A stretch of 64,000 bases of DNA from the NCBI RefSeq assembly GCF_009849585.1, contig NZ_VCRN01000001.1, positions 1 to 64,000 of the forward strand. The letters run 5' to 3'. The stretch comes from Bacillus sp. ZZV12-4809 (GTDB lineage: Bacteria > Bacillota > Bacilli > Bacillales > Cytobacillaceae). How positions within the stretch are numbered: the stretch's first letter is position 1; every line of letters starts with the position of its first letter. The position numbers and the translations under genes are program-made. This document shows positions 34,532 to 43,632 of the stretch, piece by piece. Under the pieces are notes generated by a model. It was not told the DNA's origin, did no database searches, and was given only the letters and a program-made list of their open reading frames with translations.

Positions 34532-35593
34532 ATGCTCGAAAACTTATTGAAAGACCTTATTTCCATTAACAGCTCTTCAAAGGAGGGAGCAAACCAGGCC
34601 ATTGAATATTGCCACCAATGGCTGTCGGGACATGACCTCCCTTCCAGAATCATCGAAAACAATGGCTATAAAATGGCTGTCTGTGAAATTGGAAGCGGTG
34701 ATCGGACCGTTATTTTCAACGGACATGTGGATGTTGTATCAGGAAAAGAAGAACAATTCATCCCTGCAGAAATCCGCGATAAGATTTATGGCCGGGGCGC
34801 TGCGGATATGAAAGCAGGAGTTGCCGCTATGATGTGTGCGGTAAAAGAGCTCAAAAATATGCCTATTGGCGTAAAAATTCAGCTTCAAATTGTTTCAGAT
34901 GAAGAAATCGGCGGCTTTAATTGTTCCGGGTATCTGGCAGAACAGGGATATCGCGGCGATTTTGTCATTTGCTCTGAACCTACTCAGCTTGGAATTGCAC
35001 TCGAAGCCAAGGGGGTAATCAGGCTTGACATAGAAATAGAAGGAGATCCAGCCCACGGAAGCCGCCCTTGGGAAGGAATCAATGCTATAGAAAAGGCTTT
35101 TGAAATACATCAGAAATTATTAGAATTGCCTTTTGCAAAGGAATCATCGGAATTTTTCCCACATCCTTCAATTAATCTGGCGAAAATAAACGGAGGTGAT
35201 GTTTATAATAAGGTGCCTGAAAAATGTGTAATGTCTTATGATATCCGCTATTTGCCCCAGCAGAATCATGAAGAGATCATCAAACAAATTGAGGATATCA
35301 CAGATGGGGAAATTATCATGAATATGTTCTCAAAGCCGCTTGTAACAGAAAGAGATAATCCTTTCATCCTGATGCTTGAACCCATTGTGGAAAAGTACAC
35401 CGAAGATAAAGCTGTTTTCTTTGGCCAGCATGGGTCCGCGGATACTGTTTTCTTTGCCAATTACGGGATACCAGCTATTGAATTTGGCCCAACAGGCATG
35501 AACTGGCACGGTGATAAGGAATACGTCCTTCCGCATTCCATTCATTTATATGAAAAAATGCTGATCGGCTTTGCTATGAAATTTTCAAATTAA
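34532..35593 (+). CDS. M20 family ArgE/DapE-type deacylase or peptidase
   Basis: A 353-residue dizinc hydrolase. H65 and D67 in GHVDVVSG, D92 in GRGAADMKAG, and the catalytic SDEEIGG Glu pair (near 127-132) are the M20 signature. CSEPTQLGI and AHGSRPW mark the metal-ligand and dimerisation regions. Known members remove acyl groups from amino acids such as acetylornithine or succinyl-diaminopimelate, or cleave dipeptides; the substrate here is not resolved. AGGAGG lies upstream of the ATG. It is followed by a VWA protein after 74 nt. Confidence 0.9.
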   Translation: MLENLLKDLISINSSSKEGANQAIEYCHQWLSGHDLPSRIIENNGYKMAVCEIGSGDRTVIFNGHVDVVSGKEEQFIPAEIRDKIYGRGAADMKAGVAAMMCAVKELKNMPIGVKIQLQIVSDEEIGGFNCSGYLAEQGYRGDFVICSEPTQLGIALEAKGVIRLDIEIEGDPAHGSRPWEGINAIEKAFEIHQKLLELPFAKESSEFFPHPSINLAKINGGDVYNKVPEKCVMSYDIRYLPQQNHEEIIKQIEDITDGEIIMNMFSKPLVTERDNPFILMLEPIVEKYTEDKAVFFGQHGSADTVFFANYGIPAIEFGPTGMNWHGDKEYVLPHSIHLYEKMLIGFAMKFSN

Positions 35594-35667
35594 GAGGCTT
35601 TTTTGATGTGAACAGTCTCCCAATATGGTAAATTTTTGACTATATGATAAAAGGGGGATTCACTGAA

Positions 35668-36333
35668 ATGAGCGCTATTAGTTTATTAAAAAAATCAGCC
35701 GGCATTGTGCTGGAGAAAAAGAATCTGACAAATGTTACAGCGAGAGTAGGTCTGGTGCTGGACATTTCAGGCTCCATGCGAAAGTTATATAAAAATGGGA
35801 CTGTTCAGAGGGTTGTGGAGAGAATCTTAGCTGTTGCCAGCCAGTTTGATGATGATGGCTCACTGGATGTTTGGGTGTATGATAATGAATTTTCCAGGCT
35901 GAAGCCGGTAACCGAACATGATTTTGAAGGATATGTGGATCAGTATATTTTAAATAATGATCTGATTCACAAATTCGGAAGAAATGATGAGCCTCCGGTA
36001 ATGGAGGATGTCATTCAGAAATATACCTCTGAAGATCCGAGCAAAGATCCTGCTTTCATTGTTTTCATTAATGATGGCGGCTGCAAAAGAACCATCAAAA
36101 AGCCGGTGGTTTCCTCATCCGATAAACCATTGTTCTGGCAGTTTGTCGGGATTGGCGATTCAAACTTTGAGGTATTGGAAAAGCTGGATGAAATGGACGG
36201 CCGCTATATTGATAACGCAAATTTTTTCCACATTAAAGATGTAGAGGCCATCTCTGATAACGAACTATATGACCTCCTTCTGAACGAATTTCCGGACTGG
36301 CTAAAAGAAGCAAAAGAAAAAAATGTCATTTGA
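35668..36333 (+). CDS. VWA domain protein, TerF/TerY-like
   Basis: A 221-residue soluble protein consisting essentially of one von Willebrand A domain. The metal-ion-dependent adhesion site is DISGS at 32-36, with later FVGIGDSNFEVLEKLDE as the family's C-terminal pattern. It resembles the VWA proteins of tellurite-resistance (ter) clusters, but no terC/D genes are nearby. Start placed at ATG 35668, after AAAGGGGG; the ATG at 35644 precedes that site. Its partner is unknown. Confidence 0.85.
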   Translation: MSAISLLKKSAGIVLEKKNLTNVTARVGLVLDISGSMRKLYKNGTVQRVVERILAVASQFDDDGSLDVWVYDNEFSRLKPVTEHDFEGYVDQYILNNDLIHKFGRNDEPPVMEDVIQKYTSEDPSKDPAFIVFINDGGCKRTIKKPVVSSSDKPLFWQFVGIGDSNFEVLEKLDEMDGRYIDNANFFHIKDVEAISDNELYDLLLNEFPDWLKEAKEKNVI

Positions 36334-36343
36334 TAGAGCAGCA

Positions 36344-36384
36344 AAAAAGGCGGATTTGATTTATAATCAAGTCCGCCTTTACAT
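36344..36384. terminator. Bidirectional terminator, VWA gene / yfiC
   Basis: Stem AAAGGCGGA/TCCGCCTTT (36346-36354 with 36372-36380) plus inner TTGAT/ATCAA, with A and T tails on both sides. Confidence 0.88.
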
Positions 36385-36389
36385 ATTAT

Positions 36390-38219
36390 TCACGCATTTG
36401 TCCTTGCGGCCGCTTTCCCATGCAGCCGATAATAAAAGCCCTCCTGTTTAAGCAGTGAGTCATGTGTTCCTTCCTCAATAATCCGGCCCTCATTGAGAAC
36501 AAAAATCTTATCGGCATTTTGAATTGTGTTCAAACGGTGGGCAATGACAAAGCTGGTCCTTCCTTTCATCAGCTCCTGAAGGGCATCCTGAATTTTAAGC
36601 TCTGTTACTGTATCAATGCTGCTCGTGGCTTCATCCAGAATTAATATGTCCGGGTTGGCCAGAAATGCACGTGCAATGGAAAGAAGCTGCTTTTGCCCCT
36701 GGCTAATGCCATTTCCATCCTGGCTCAGCACTGTATCATACTGCTGAGGAAGTTTCATGATAAATGAATGGGCATTAGCAAGCTTAGCTGCCTCCATCAC
36801 TTCTTTATCTGAAGCTTCCAGCCTGCCGTAGCGAATATTTTCGCGCACAGTGCCACGGAATAGAAAGGAATCCTGCAGGACAAATCCCATATGTTTTCTA
36901 AGGCTTTCTTTTTTCACACTGGCGATATCCTCACCATCAATTAAAATACAGCCTGAGTCCCGTTCATAAAACCGGGAGAGCAAATTGATCATGGTGGTCT
37001 TTCCTGCACCTGTCGGACCAACGAAAGCAGCGGTCTGGCCTGCTTTGACATGAAGTTTTACGTTTCTTACCGTATTTCCGTCTTCTTCATATGAAAAAGA
37101 AACATCCTGAAATTCGACCTCACCTTTTACTTCACCAAGGTCTTTGAGCCTCTCTTCATTTCGGAATTCTTCCTCCTCATCCATGATGTCAAATACCCGC
37201 TCAGCTCCTGCAATTGCAGAGAGTAGGGTATTAAATTGGTTTGCCAGGTCATTAAGCGGACGTGTAAATTGCCGGGAATACTCCGTGAACACGACAATTA
37301 CACCGATTGAGATCATGCCATTCAGGGCAAAAATCCCCCCTACCCCGGCGATGATGGCAAAGCTCATGTTGTTCAGGACATTCATCAATTTCGGGATAAA
37401 CCCGGAATAGGTTTGGGCCCAAAATCCAGCCAGCTTAAGTTTTTCCCCTTTTTCCCGGAACTCGGCGATCACCTTCTGTTCCTGTGAAAAGGTCTTGATG
37501 ATCCTCTGTCCTGATATGGTCTCTTCAATATAACCGTTCAGCTCTCCAAGATTCTTTTGCTGCTCTTTAAATAATCGTCCTGTCCGTGCTGTAATCCACT
37601 TCATGCCCAAATACATCAGCGGCACAATGATCAGGGTAATGAGGGTTAGCAAAGGACTTAGCCACAGCATAACAGAGACAGTTCCAATCAGAGTCAGCAG
37701 GCTTGAAAACACCTGGATCACTGAACTGTTAAGTGTCGAGCTGACATTTTCAATATCATTTGTTACCCTGCTCATCAGTTCCCCCTGCTGGCGCTTGTCA
37801 AAGAACGGAATAGGCAGTTTGTGCAAATGACTAAAAAGCTTTGTTCTCATTGTAAAAACCGTTTCCTGTGCAATGCCGATCATCCAATAATTCTGAAACC
37901 AGAGAGCAAGTGAGTTCGTCACATAGATGACTCCGAGCCAGATCAGTAAGGCGATAAATCCATCACTATTTTTTGTGACAATATAATCGTCAATAGCCAT
38001 TCCGACTAAATATGGGCCAAGCAGCCCCATAGCCGAGCTGATGACCACCATTAATAAAACGAGATATAACAAACCCTTATTAAAGGCTAAATAGGACCAG
38101 ATTCTTTTGAGTGTAGACCCCATGTTTTCAGACTTAGGCTTTTTCCCTTTAGGAAATTTTCCATTCAGTTCAAGTGGAATCTTTTTGTATTGGAAAGGTT
38201 TTATTAGGTGCTTAAGCAT
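36390..38219 (-). CDS. yfiC: Heterodimeric ABC exporter subunit YfiC
   Basis: A 609-residue half-transporter. Six membrane helices (about 40-310) precede an ATPase domain with Walker A GPTGAGKTTMIN, Walker B DILILDEATSSID and a normal H-loop VIAHRLNT. Its signature motif is altered to ISQGQ instead of LSGGQ. Its partner YfiB has the complementary pattern, as in asymmetric heterodimeric multidrug exporters. Start set at ATG 38219, overlapping the yfiB stop by eight nt. The ORF extension upstream is just yfiB sequence in another frame. Confidence 0.92.
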   Translation of the reverse strand: MLKHLIKPFQYKKIPLELNGKFPKGKKPKSENMGSTLKRIWSYLAFNKGLLYLVLLMVVISSAMGLLGPYLVGMAIDDYIVTKNSDGFIALLIWLGVIYVTNSLALWFQNYWMIGIAQETVFTMRTKLFSHLHKLPIPFFDKRQQGELMSRVTNDIENVSSTLNSSVIQVFSSLLTLIGTVSVMLWLSPLLTLITLIIVPLMYLGMKWITARTGRLFKEQQKNLGELNGYIEETISGQRIIKTFSQEQKVIAEFREKGEKLKLAGFWAQTYSGFIPKLMNVLNNMSFAIIAGVGGIFALNGMISIGVIVVFTEYSRQFTRPLNDLANQFNTLLSAIAGAERVFDIMDEEEEFRNEERLKDLGEVKGEVEFQDVSFSYEEDGNTVRNVKLHVKAGQTAAFVGPTGAGKTTMINLLSRFYERDSGCILIDGEDIASVKKESLRKHMGFVLQDSFLFRGTVRENIRYGRLEASDKEVMEAAKLANAHSFIMKLPQQYDTVLSQDGNGISQGQKQLLSIARAFLANPDILILDEATSSIDTVTELKIQDALQELMKGRTSFVIAHRLNTIQNADKIFVLNEGRIIEEGTHDSLLKQEGFYYRLHGKAAARTNA

Positions 38220-39948
38220 AGTCTCTGTTCTCCTCTCCAGACTGGGATTGAAAAATCCGTTTATACAATCCGGATGTCTTAAGAAGATTCTCGTGGTCTC
38301 CTTCAGCAAGAAGCATTCCATCTTCAAGCAGCAAGATTCTGTCTGCTTCCATTGCTGTGCTGATTTTCTGTGTAATAATCAATGTTGTACAGGTATACTC
38401 TTTCAATGAACTCAGAAGTTTTGCTTCTGTTTTCATATCCAGTGCACTTGTGCTGTCATCAAGAAGAAGGATTTTAGGCTTTCTTACAAGCGCCCTGGCA
38501 ATGGAAAGACGCTGCTTTTGCCCGCCTGATAAGTTAACACCCTTTTGCCCCACTCTTGTTTCATAGCCCTGCGGAAGCTTCATGATGGTTTCATGTATCT
38601 GCGCATTGACAGCTGCTTCAGTAATTTCCTCCATCGTTGCATGTTCTTTGCCCCATGATATATTCTCTTTCACACTGCCTGTAAAAAGCAGGGCTTCCTG
38701 AGGAACAAAACCGATTTTCATGCGGAGGTTTTCCATTTTCAGTTCCCTGACATCGTGCCCATCAATTTCTACCTTTCCTCCGGTTACATCATAAAGCCGG
38801 GGGATCAGCTGGAACAGAGTGGTTTTTCCGGAGCCTGTTGCACCCAATATCGCCACTGTTTCCCCGGGATGGACGGTAAAGCTGATGCCATCGAGTACCT
38901 TCTCTGAAGTTCCGGGATATTTGAAAGAAACATCTTTAAAGTGAATTTCGCCCTGGCTCACAGTTAACTCCTTCATATCAAGAGATTCTGAACGGTCAGT
39001 CAAATCCACTTCAGTGTCCAATACTTCTTTTACACGGTTCGCAGAGGCCCTAGCCCTTGAAAACGCCATGATAATCCAGGAAAAAATGGAGAAGGCTGCG
39101 GTTATTCTGGTTGCATAGTTCACAATCGCAACAACCTCGCCTACCTTTACATCACCTGAATTTACCTGTATGCTCCCAAACCAAAGGACGCCAAGAATAC
39201 TAAGATTCATGATGAAAAGCAAAACAGGCATGGTCACTTCCATCAGACGCAATGCTTTGACGGTACTATCTCTGAGATCCTCATTTGTGCGCGTGAAGCG
39301 TTTCACTTCATGATTTCTGCGGACAAACGCTTTAATTAGCCGGATCCCCGTCAGGTTCTCCTGCATAACGCTGTTCACAGAGTCGAGCTTTTCCTGGACT
39401 GCCTTAAAAAGCGCGCCGCCTTTTCCCATTACCCAAAACAGAAATAGAAAAAGAAAAGGGGCCACAGCTGATAAGATAAGAGCAAGCTTCACATCTACCA
39501 CAAATGCCATGATAAGTCCGCCGATGATTAAGAGAGGCGCTCTCATCATGATTCGAAGGCTCATAAAAACTGTATTCTGAAGCTGCGTAATATCATTTGT
39601 TATACGGGTAATTAAAGAAGAGGTCGGAAATAGATTAAAGTTGGCAAAGGAGAAGGATTGAACCTTATCATATAAGCTTTTCCTTACATCAAAACCAAAG
39701 CTCTGGCTGACATGTGCCGCATAAAAAGAATTAATGACCCCAGCGGCAAAAGAAACAAAAGAAGCAGCCAGCATAATGCCTCCCCACTTTACAACCTCCT
39801 GAAGATCATTTTGCAAAATGCCTTCATCTATGATTTTTGCCATGAATAATGGCTGAATAAGTTCAACAGCAAGCTCCGTCAGCATTAATGACAGAGCTAT
39901 GGCCACCGCGATCCGGTAAGGCTTAAGAAATGCTAAAACTTTCGCCAT
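38212..39948 (-). CDS. yfiB: Heterodimeric ABC exporter subunit YfiB
   Basis: A 578-residue half-transporter with six membrane helices (about 15-300) and an ATPase domain. Walker A GATGSGKTTLFQ and signature [15 protein letters not shown] are canonical, but Walker B is LLLDDSTSALD, with Asp in place of the catalytic Glu, and the H-loop His is replaced by Gln in IITQKIST. One ATP site of the YfiBC pair is therefore probably inactive. It is the first gene of the two-gene operon. B. subtilis YfiBC is a multidrug-type exporter. Confidence 0.92.
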   Translation of the reverse strand: MAKVLAFLKPYRIAVAIALSLMLTELAVELIQPLFMAKIIDEGILQNDLQEVVKWGGIMLAASFVSFAAGVINSFYAAHVSQSFGFDVRKSLYDKVQSFSFANFNLFPTSSLITRITNDITQLQNTVFMSLRIMMRAPLLIIGGLIMAFVVDVKLALILSAVAPFLFLFLFWVMGKGGALFKAVQEKLDSVNSVMQENLTGIRLIKAFVRRNHEVKRFTRTNEDLRDSTVKALRLMEVTMPVLLFIMNLSILGVLWFGSIQVNSGDVKVGEVVAIVNYATRITAAFSIFSWIIMAFSRARASANRVKEVLDTEVDLTDRSESLDMKELTVSQGEIHFKDVSFKYPGTSEKVLDGISFTVHPGETVAILGATGSGKTTLFQLIPRLYDVTGGKVEIDGHDVRELKMENLRMKIGFVPQEALLFTGSVKENISWGKEHATMEEITEAAVNAQIHETIMKLPQGYETRVGQKGVNLSGGQKQRLSIARALVRKPKILLLDDSTSALDMKTEAKLLSSLKEYTCTTLIITQKISTAMEADRILLLEDGMLLAEGDHENLLKTSGLYKRIFQSQSGEENRDYA

Positions 39949-39986
39949 TTGCAGTCCCCCAAGCTGTAATTGCAGTTAATATATGT

Positions 39987-40015
39987 ATTATCTTACTTCT
40001 AAAATCCTTCGTTAA
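39987..40015 (-). promoter_or_regulatory. yfiBC promoter
   Basis: Minus-strand -35 TTAACG (40010-40015), 17-nt spacer, -10 GATAAT (39987-39992), 39 nt upstream of the yfiB ATG. Confidence 0.5.
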
Positions 40016-40075
40016 ACTAAATAATCCTATCATTATCATAATCCTTTTTACAAAATTTTTAAATAATTCCATCAA

Positions 40076-40110
40076 AAAAAATTAAAACGCCTGGAAGAAA
40101 CCAGGCGTCT
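40076..40110 (-). terminator. GDPD gene terminator
   Basis: Minus-strand stem ACGCCTGG/CCAGGCGT (40087-40094 with 40101-40108) followed by a T-rich run to 40074. It overlaps the stop codon region of the GDPD gene. Confidence 0.88.
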
Positions 40111-41089
40111 ATTCTTTTTTATAAATGGGGGCAATCAGCTCAATCCTATTTGTCCAAATGCCTCCTGAATAACCATCAGGCAGCCGCTCCAGATCTTCAG
40201 GTCTGTCAAAGCCTTCCGACCAGCTGCCGTCCCCTGCAACCACAATGACTCTTGTGCCTGCATCATCCATTCGGTTCAGAAACTTATTTGGCCATCCCCA
40301 CAATAGTTTTGTATACGATTCTGGAATATGAACCTGTGTGTTTTTACAGGCTTCTGGCATATAGCCTGTCCATCCCGCTCCTATATATGGAAGAAGGCAC
40401 TCTTTTAATGTTGCCTTTGACATTACCCGCATCTCGGGCATTTCTTCCTTCAGGGCGGCGATTGGCCTATCCCCTCCATATACAGATAGTTTCTCCAATC
40501 TGTCTGGTGGAAGCATGGACAGGTATTCAGCAAGCATGACTCCTTCCTCTGGGTCATTGCTTTTAATATGAATTAAGAGATCTCCTTCCGGAAATTCCTT
40601 CATGACTTCATCCAGGCTTGGCATCATTCCGATCCCTTTACCGCGAAACGGATAGGTTTTTCCTTGATCCGCTGTATAGCCGTACCCGATATCAAGCTTT
40701 TTTAATTCTTCCATCGTATAATCTCTTGTATTGCCCTTTGCATTTGTCCGGCATTCCAGCCCCCAGTCATGGAACACCGCAAATTGTCCATCCTTTGTAA
40801 CCTGAATATCCAGTTCGACTATATCTGCACCTTCTTCAAAAGCTGCTTCCATGGATGGAATCGTATTCTCAAGAAAAGAATGCTCAGGCTCGTAAATTCG
40901 TTCAGCGGTACAGGTTTCCCCGGTGATTCCTTCCATATGAAAGGTCTGTGCCATTCCTCTATGTGCAAGAAGCAGCGGCTCAGCATTTCTTTCTTTTGTA
41001 AGCAGAGAGGTGTTGTTTAAAAACATAAATACGCCGAGAACTAATAAAACTATAATTAGCCGTTTTAAGATCTTCATAAACTTTTTCAT
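40109..41089 (-). CDS. Membrane-anchored glycerophosphodiester phosphodiesterase family protein
   Basis: A 326-residue protein with an N-terminal membrane segment (about 8-24) after lysines, so probably displayed outside the membrane. The GDPD core includes LLAHRGMAQ with the catalytic HR pair, ENTIPSMEAAFEEGADIVEL with metal-binding Glu residues, and VFHDW with the second catalytic His. Family members cleave glycerophosphodiesters to glycerol-3-phosphate and an alcohol. The insert between HRG and ENT is longer than usual. Start at ATG 41089, after GGAGG. It stands alone between the yfiBC and liv operons. Confidence 0.87.
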   Translation of the reverse strand: MKKFMKILKRLIIVLLVLGVFMFLNNTSLLTKERNAEPLLLAHRGMAQTFHMEGITGETCTAERIYEPEHSFLENTIPSMEAAFEEGADIVELDIQVTKDGQFAVFHDWGLECRTNAKGNTRDYTMEELKKLDIGYGYTADQGKTYPFRGKGIGMMPSLDEVMKEFPEGDLLIHIKSNDPEEGVMLAEYLSMLPPDRLEKLSVYGGDRPIAALKEEMPEMRVMSKATLKECLLPYIGAGWTGYMPEACKNTQVHIPESYTKLLWGWPNKFLNRMDDAGTRVIVVAGDGSWSEGFDRPEDLERLPDGYSGGIWTNRIELIAPIYKKE

Positions 41090-41154
41090 GTGTCCTCCGA
41101 AATATTGTACAAATAATTCTTTTCTCACTAATTTTACCACAATGCTCCATGCAG

Positions 41155-41190
41155 AAATATAAAAGGCCAAATCAAAGGATTCGGCCTTTT
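41155..41190 (-). terminator. liv operon terminator
   Basis: Minus-strand stem AAAAGGCCGAATC/GATTTGGCCTTTT (41178-41190 with 41161-41173, one mismatch), then TATATTT. It lies just after the livF stop codon. Confidence 0.88.
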
Positions 41191-41194
41191 AGGG

Positions 41195-41905
41195 TCAACT
41201 TGATTTACGTCCCAGGTAAGCTTCCATGATACGCGGATCATTCAGAAGCTTCTGTGAGCTTCCTTCAGCAACCATTTTGCCTGTTTCCAGGACATACCCA
41301 TAATCGGATATTTTAAGTGCCTGCCTTGCATTCTGCTCCACCAATAGAACAGTCGTCCCCGCTTCATTAATTTCTTTAATGATTTTAAAGATGTCAGCTA
41401 CTATAAGCGGGGCCAGCCCCATTGACGGTTCGTCCAGAAGCAGCAGCTTTGGCTTGCTGAGAATTGCCCTGGCAATGGCCAGCATCTGCTGCTGTCCGCC
41501 GGATAATGTTCCGCCAAGCTGCTTCTGCCTTTCTTCAAGAATAGGGAAACGCTCCATTACCTTCTTAATATCCTGGTCAACTTCATTGTCCTTCCGGTGG
41601 TATGCCCCCATCTCCAGGTTTTCAAGCACTGTCATTCCGGAAAGGATCTGGCGGCCCTCCGGCACAAGGGCAATCCCTTTGCGAAGCAGCTGGTCCGGCC
41701 TGAGCCCCGTTACATTCTCTCCCTGAAATTGAATGCTGCCAGCTTGGGGCTTAAGCATTCCGGAAATGGTCTTCATGGTCGTTGTCTTCCCTGCACCATT
41801 TGCGCCCAGGATCGTAACGATACTGCCCTCTTCCACTTCAAGGCTGATGTCTTTAAGAACCTGGATTTTCCCGTAAAAAGCGTTAATCCCATTTACCTTA
41901 AGCAT
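41195..41905 (-). CDS. livF: Branched-chain amino acid ABC transporter ATPase LivF
   Basis: A 236-residue ATPase, last in the liv operon. Walker A GANGAGKTTTMK, signature LSGGQQQMLAIARAI, Walker B LLLLDEPSMGLAP and the Q/H-loop VEQNARQA are typical of LivF. Start placed at ATG 41905, six nt after AGGAGG; it overlaps the livG stop by eight nt (ATGCTTAA), so translation is coupled. A longer in-frame reading is livG sequence. Confidence 0.95.
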   Translation of the reverse strand: MLKVNGINAFYGKIQVLKDISLEVEEGSIVTILGANGAGKTTTMKTISGMLKPQAGSIQFQGENVTGLRPDQLLRKGIALVPEGRQILSGMTVLENLEMGAYHRKDNEVDQDIKKVMERFPILEERQKQLGGTLSGGQQQMLAIARAILSKPKLLLLDEPSMGLAPLIVADIFKIIKEINEAGTTVLLVEQNARQALKISDYGYVLETGKMVAEGSSQKLLNDPRIMEAYLGRKSS

Positions 41906-42671
41906 ACATATCCTCCTCCTCGCTGCCGAGATAGGCTTCGATGACATCAGGATTATTCTGGATTTCAGCAGGTGTGCCTTCAGCAATCTTCTTGCCGAAA
42001 TTAAGGACGGCAATACGGTCGCATAATTTCATGACAAGCGGCATATCATGCTCAATCAGCAGGACCGTAATGCCCTGTTCCTGAATCTTTTTGATAAGCT
42101 GAAATAATTCGCTGGTTTCTGTTTCATTCATACCGGCTGCCGGTTCGTCGAGCAGCAGCAATTTAGGCGAGCTGGCCAGCGCACGGGCAATTTCCAGCCT
42201 TCTTTGCTGACCGTATGCAAGGCTGTCTGATACAGTTTCGGCAAATCCCCCCAGCCCCACAAATTCTAATAGCTCATTCGCTCTGCTTCGGATATTCTCC
42301 TCTTCTTTACGCTGTGCTTTTGTCCTGAATACACTGCTGAATACACCCGATTTGCTTCGGCAGTGCTCCCCGACCATCACGTTTTCCTCTGCTGTCATCT
42401 GAGGAAACAGGCGAATATTCTGGAATGTTCGGCAAATGCCCTTTTTCGTTATCAGATGCGGCTTTAAACCATTGATATTGTCCTCATTAAAGATGATCTC
42501 ACCTGAGGAAGGAGTAAACATGGATGTAATCAGGTTGAACATCGTGGTCTTACCGGCTCCATTCGGGCCAATAAGCCCAAAGATTTCTCCCTGTTTAATC
42601 GAGAATGAGACATCAGAAAGGGCACTCAGCCCGCCAAAGTTTTTACATGCTTTTTTGACTTGCAGCACCAT
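41898..42671 (-). CDS. livG: Branched-chain amino acid ABC transporter ATPase LivG
   Basis: A 257-residue ATPase with Walker A GPNGAGKTTMFN, signature LAYGQQRRLEIARAL (the LivG-type variant), Walker B LLLLDEPAAGMN and H-loop IEHDMPLV. GICRTFQNIRLFPQMTAEEN is the conserved LivG block. Pairs with LivF beneath the LivHM membrane channel. Overlaps the livM end by 29 nt and the livF start by eight. GAGGAGG precedes the ATG. Confidence 0.96.
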   Translation of the reverse strand: MVLQVKKACKNFGGLSALSDVSFSIKQGEIFGLIGPNGAGKTTMFNLITSMFTPSSGEIIFNEDNINGLKPHLITKKGICRTFQNIRLFPQMTAEENVMVGEHCRSKSGVFSSVFRTKAQRKEEENIRSRANELLEFVGLGGFAETVSDSLAYGQQRRLEIARALASSPKLLLLDEPAAGMNETETSELFQLIKKIQEQGITVLLIEHDMPLVMKLCDRIAVLNFGKKIAEGTPAEIQNNPDVIEAYLGSEEEDMYA

Positions 42672-43620
42672 GCTTTTGCCTCCTCTTTGATGTTTTAAGC
42701 TTGACCCAGTTTAAAATATTTACATCAATTAATCCCTGCGGTCTGACTGCCATCATAATAATAATGATCAGACCGTAAATCATGTAGCGGTATTCGCTGA
42801 TAAACCGGAGCACCTCCGGCATTACAGTTAAAAAGAGGGCTCCAAATACCGGTCCCCAGATTACTTCGCTCCCCCCGAAAACAGCGAAAATCAGTATCTC
42901 AACAGCACGGTGATAAGCAAAATCGGCAGGACTTATGTACGCAAGAACATGTGCAAACAGTGCACCTGCAAATCCCGCTACCAGGGCCCCCTGCGCAAAT
43001 GCCAATACCTTATAATACGTGATGTTGATGCCCATTGATTCAGCCGCTTTTTCATCCAGCTTAATCGCTGCGAAAGCCCGTCCTACTCTTGAGCGGTTCT
43101 GCCTTCTGAAAAATGCGATGATGCTGATTGTCACCGCTAATAAAATAAGGAAGATTGCCAGAAATACAAATTGGTTATTTTGAAGCCCAAGTATTTTCGG
43201 ATCAAAGCCCAAGTCTTTTAACGTATTCAATAGCTCTCGGCCCATATGCGGTATGCCTGATAAACCGACAGCTCCCTTTGTCATAGACTCCCAGTTTACA
43301 AAAATAACACGGATAACCTCTCCAAACCCGAGGGTAACAATGGCCAGATAAACCCCCTGAAGCCTTAAAGTCGGGATTCCGATGAGGATTCCGAATAACC
43401 CCGCCAATAAAGTGCCTGCCAGTATTCCCACAATAATAGGAAGGTCAAAATTCAGCGTCAGCAGTGCAGACGTATAGGCACCAATTCCCATAAATCCTGC
43501 ATTGGCCAGGGAAAGCTGTCCAGTTGATAGAGTAATATAAATACTAACTCCTAATATAATGTTGATTAATATAAAAGAAGCTACCTGTAAATAATATGGA
43601 TTTATTAATTCTGCAAGCAT
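42643..43620 (-). CDS. livM: Branched-chain amino acid ABC transporter permease LivM
   Basis: A 325-residue membrane permease of about nine helices with the LivM block GYLAIVTLGFGEVIRV-like segment (here GVYLAIVTLGFGEVIRVI) and the cytosolic RNRSRVGRAFAAIKLDEKAAE loop that contacts the ATPases. It ends with a basic tail (SKRRQKHG). Starts 12 nt after livH ends. Forms the import channel for leucine, isoleucine and valine together with LivH. Confidence 0.94.
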   Translation of the reverse strand: MLAELINPYYLQVASFILINIILGVSIYITLSTGQLSLANAGFMGIGAYTSALLTLNFDLPIIVGILAGTLLAGLFGILIGIPTLRLQGVYLAIVTLGFGEVIRVIFVNWESMTKGAVGLSGIPHMGRELLNTLKDLGFDPKILGLQNNQFVFLAIFLILLAVTISIIAFFRRQNRSRVGRAFAAIKLDEKAAESMGINITYYKVLAFAQGALVAGFAGALFAHVLAYISPADFAYHRAVEILIFAVFGGSEVIWGPVFGALFLTVMPEVLRFISEYRYMIYGLIIIIMMAVRPQGLIDVNILNWVKLKTSKRRQKHGAASQKSM

Positions 43621-43632
43621 GAATTCACCTTC

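Noticed and set aside
40026-40043. Fur box upstream of yfiBC
   Set aside because: Three GATAAT-like hexamers occur on the minus strand, but the match to the 7-1-7 consensus breaks in the second half and it lies upstream of the -35.
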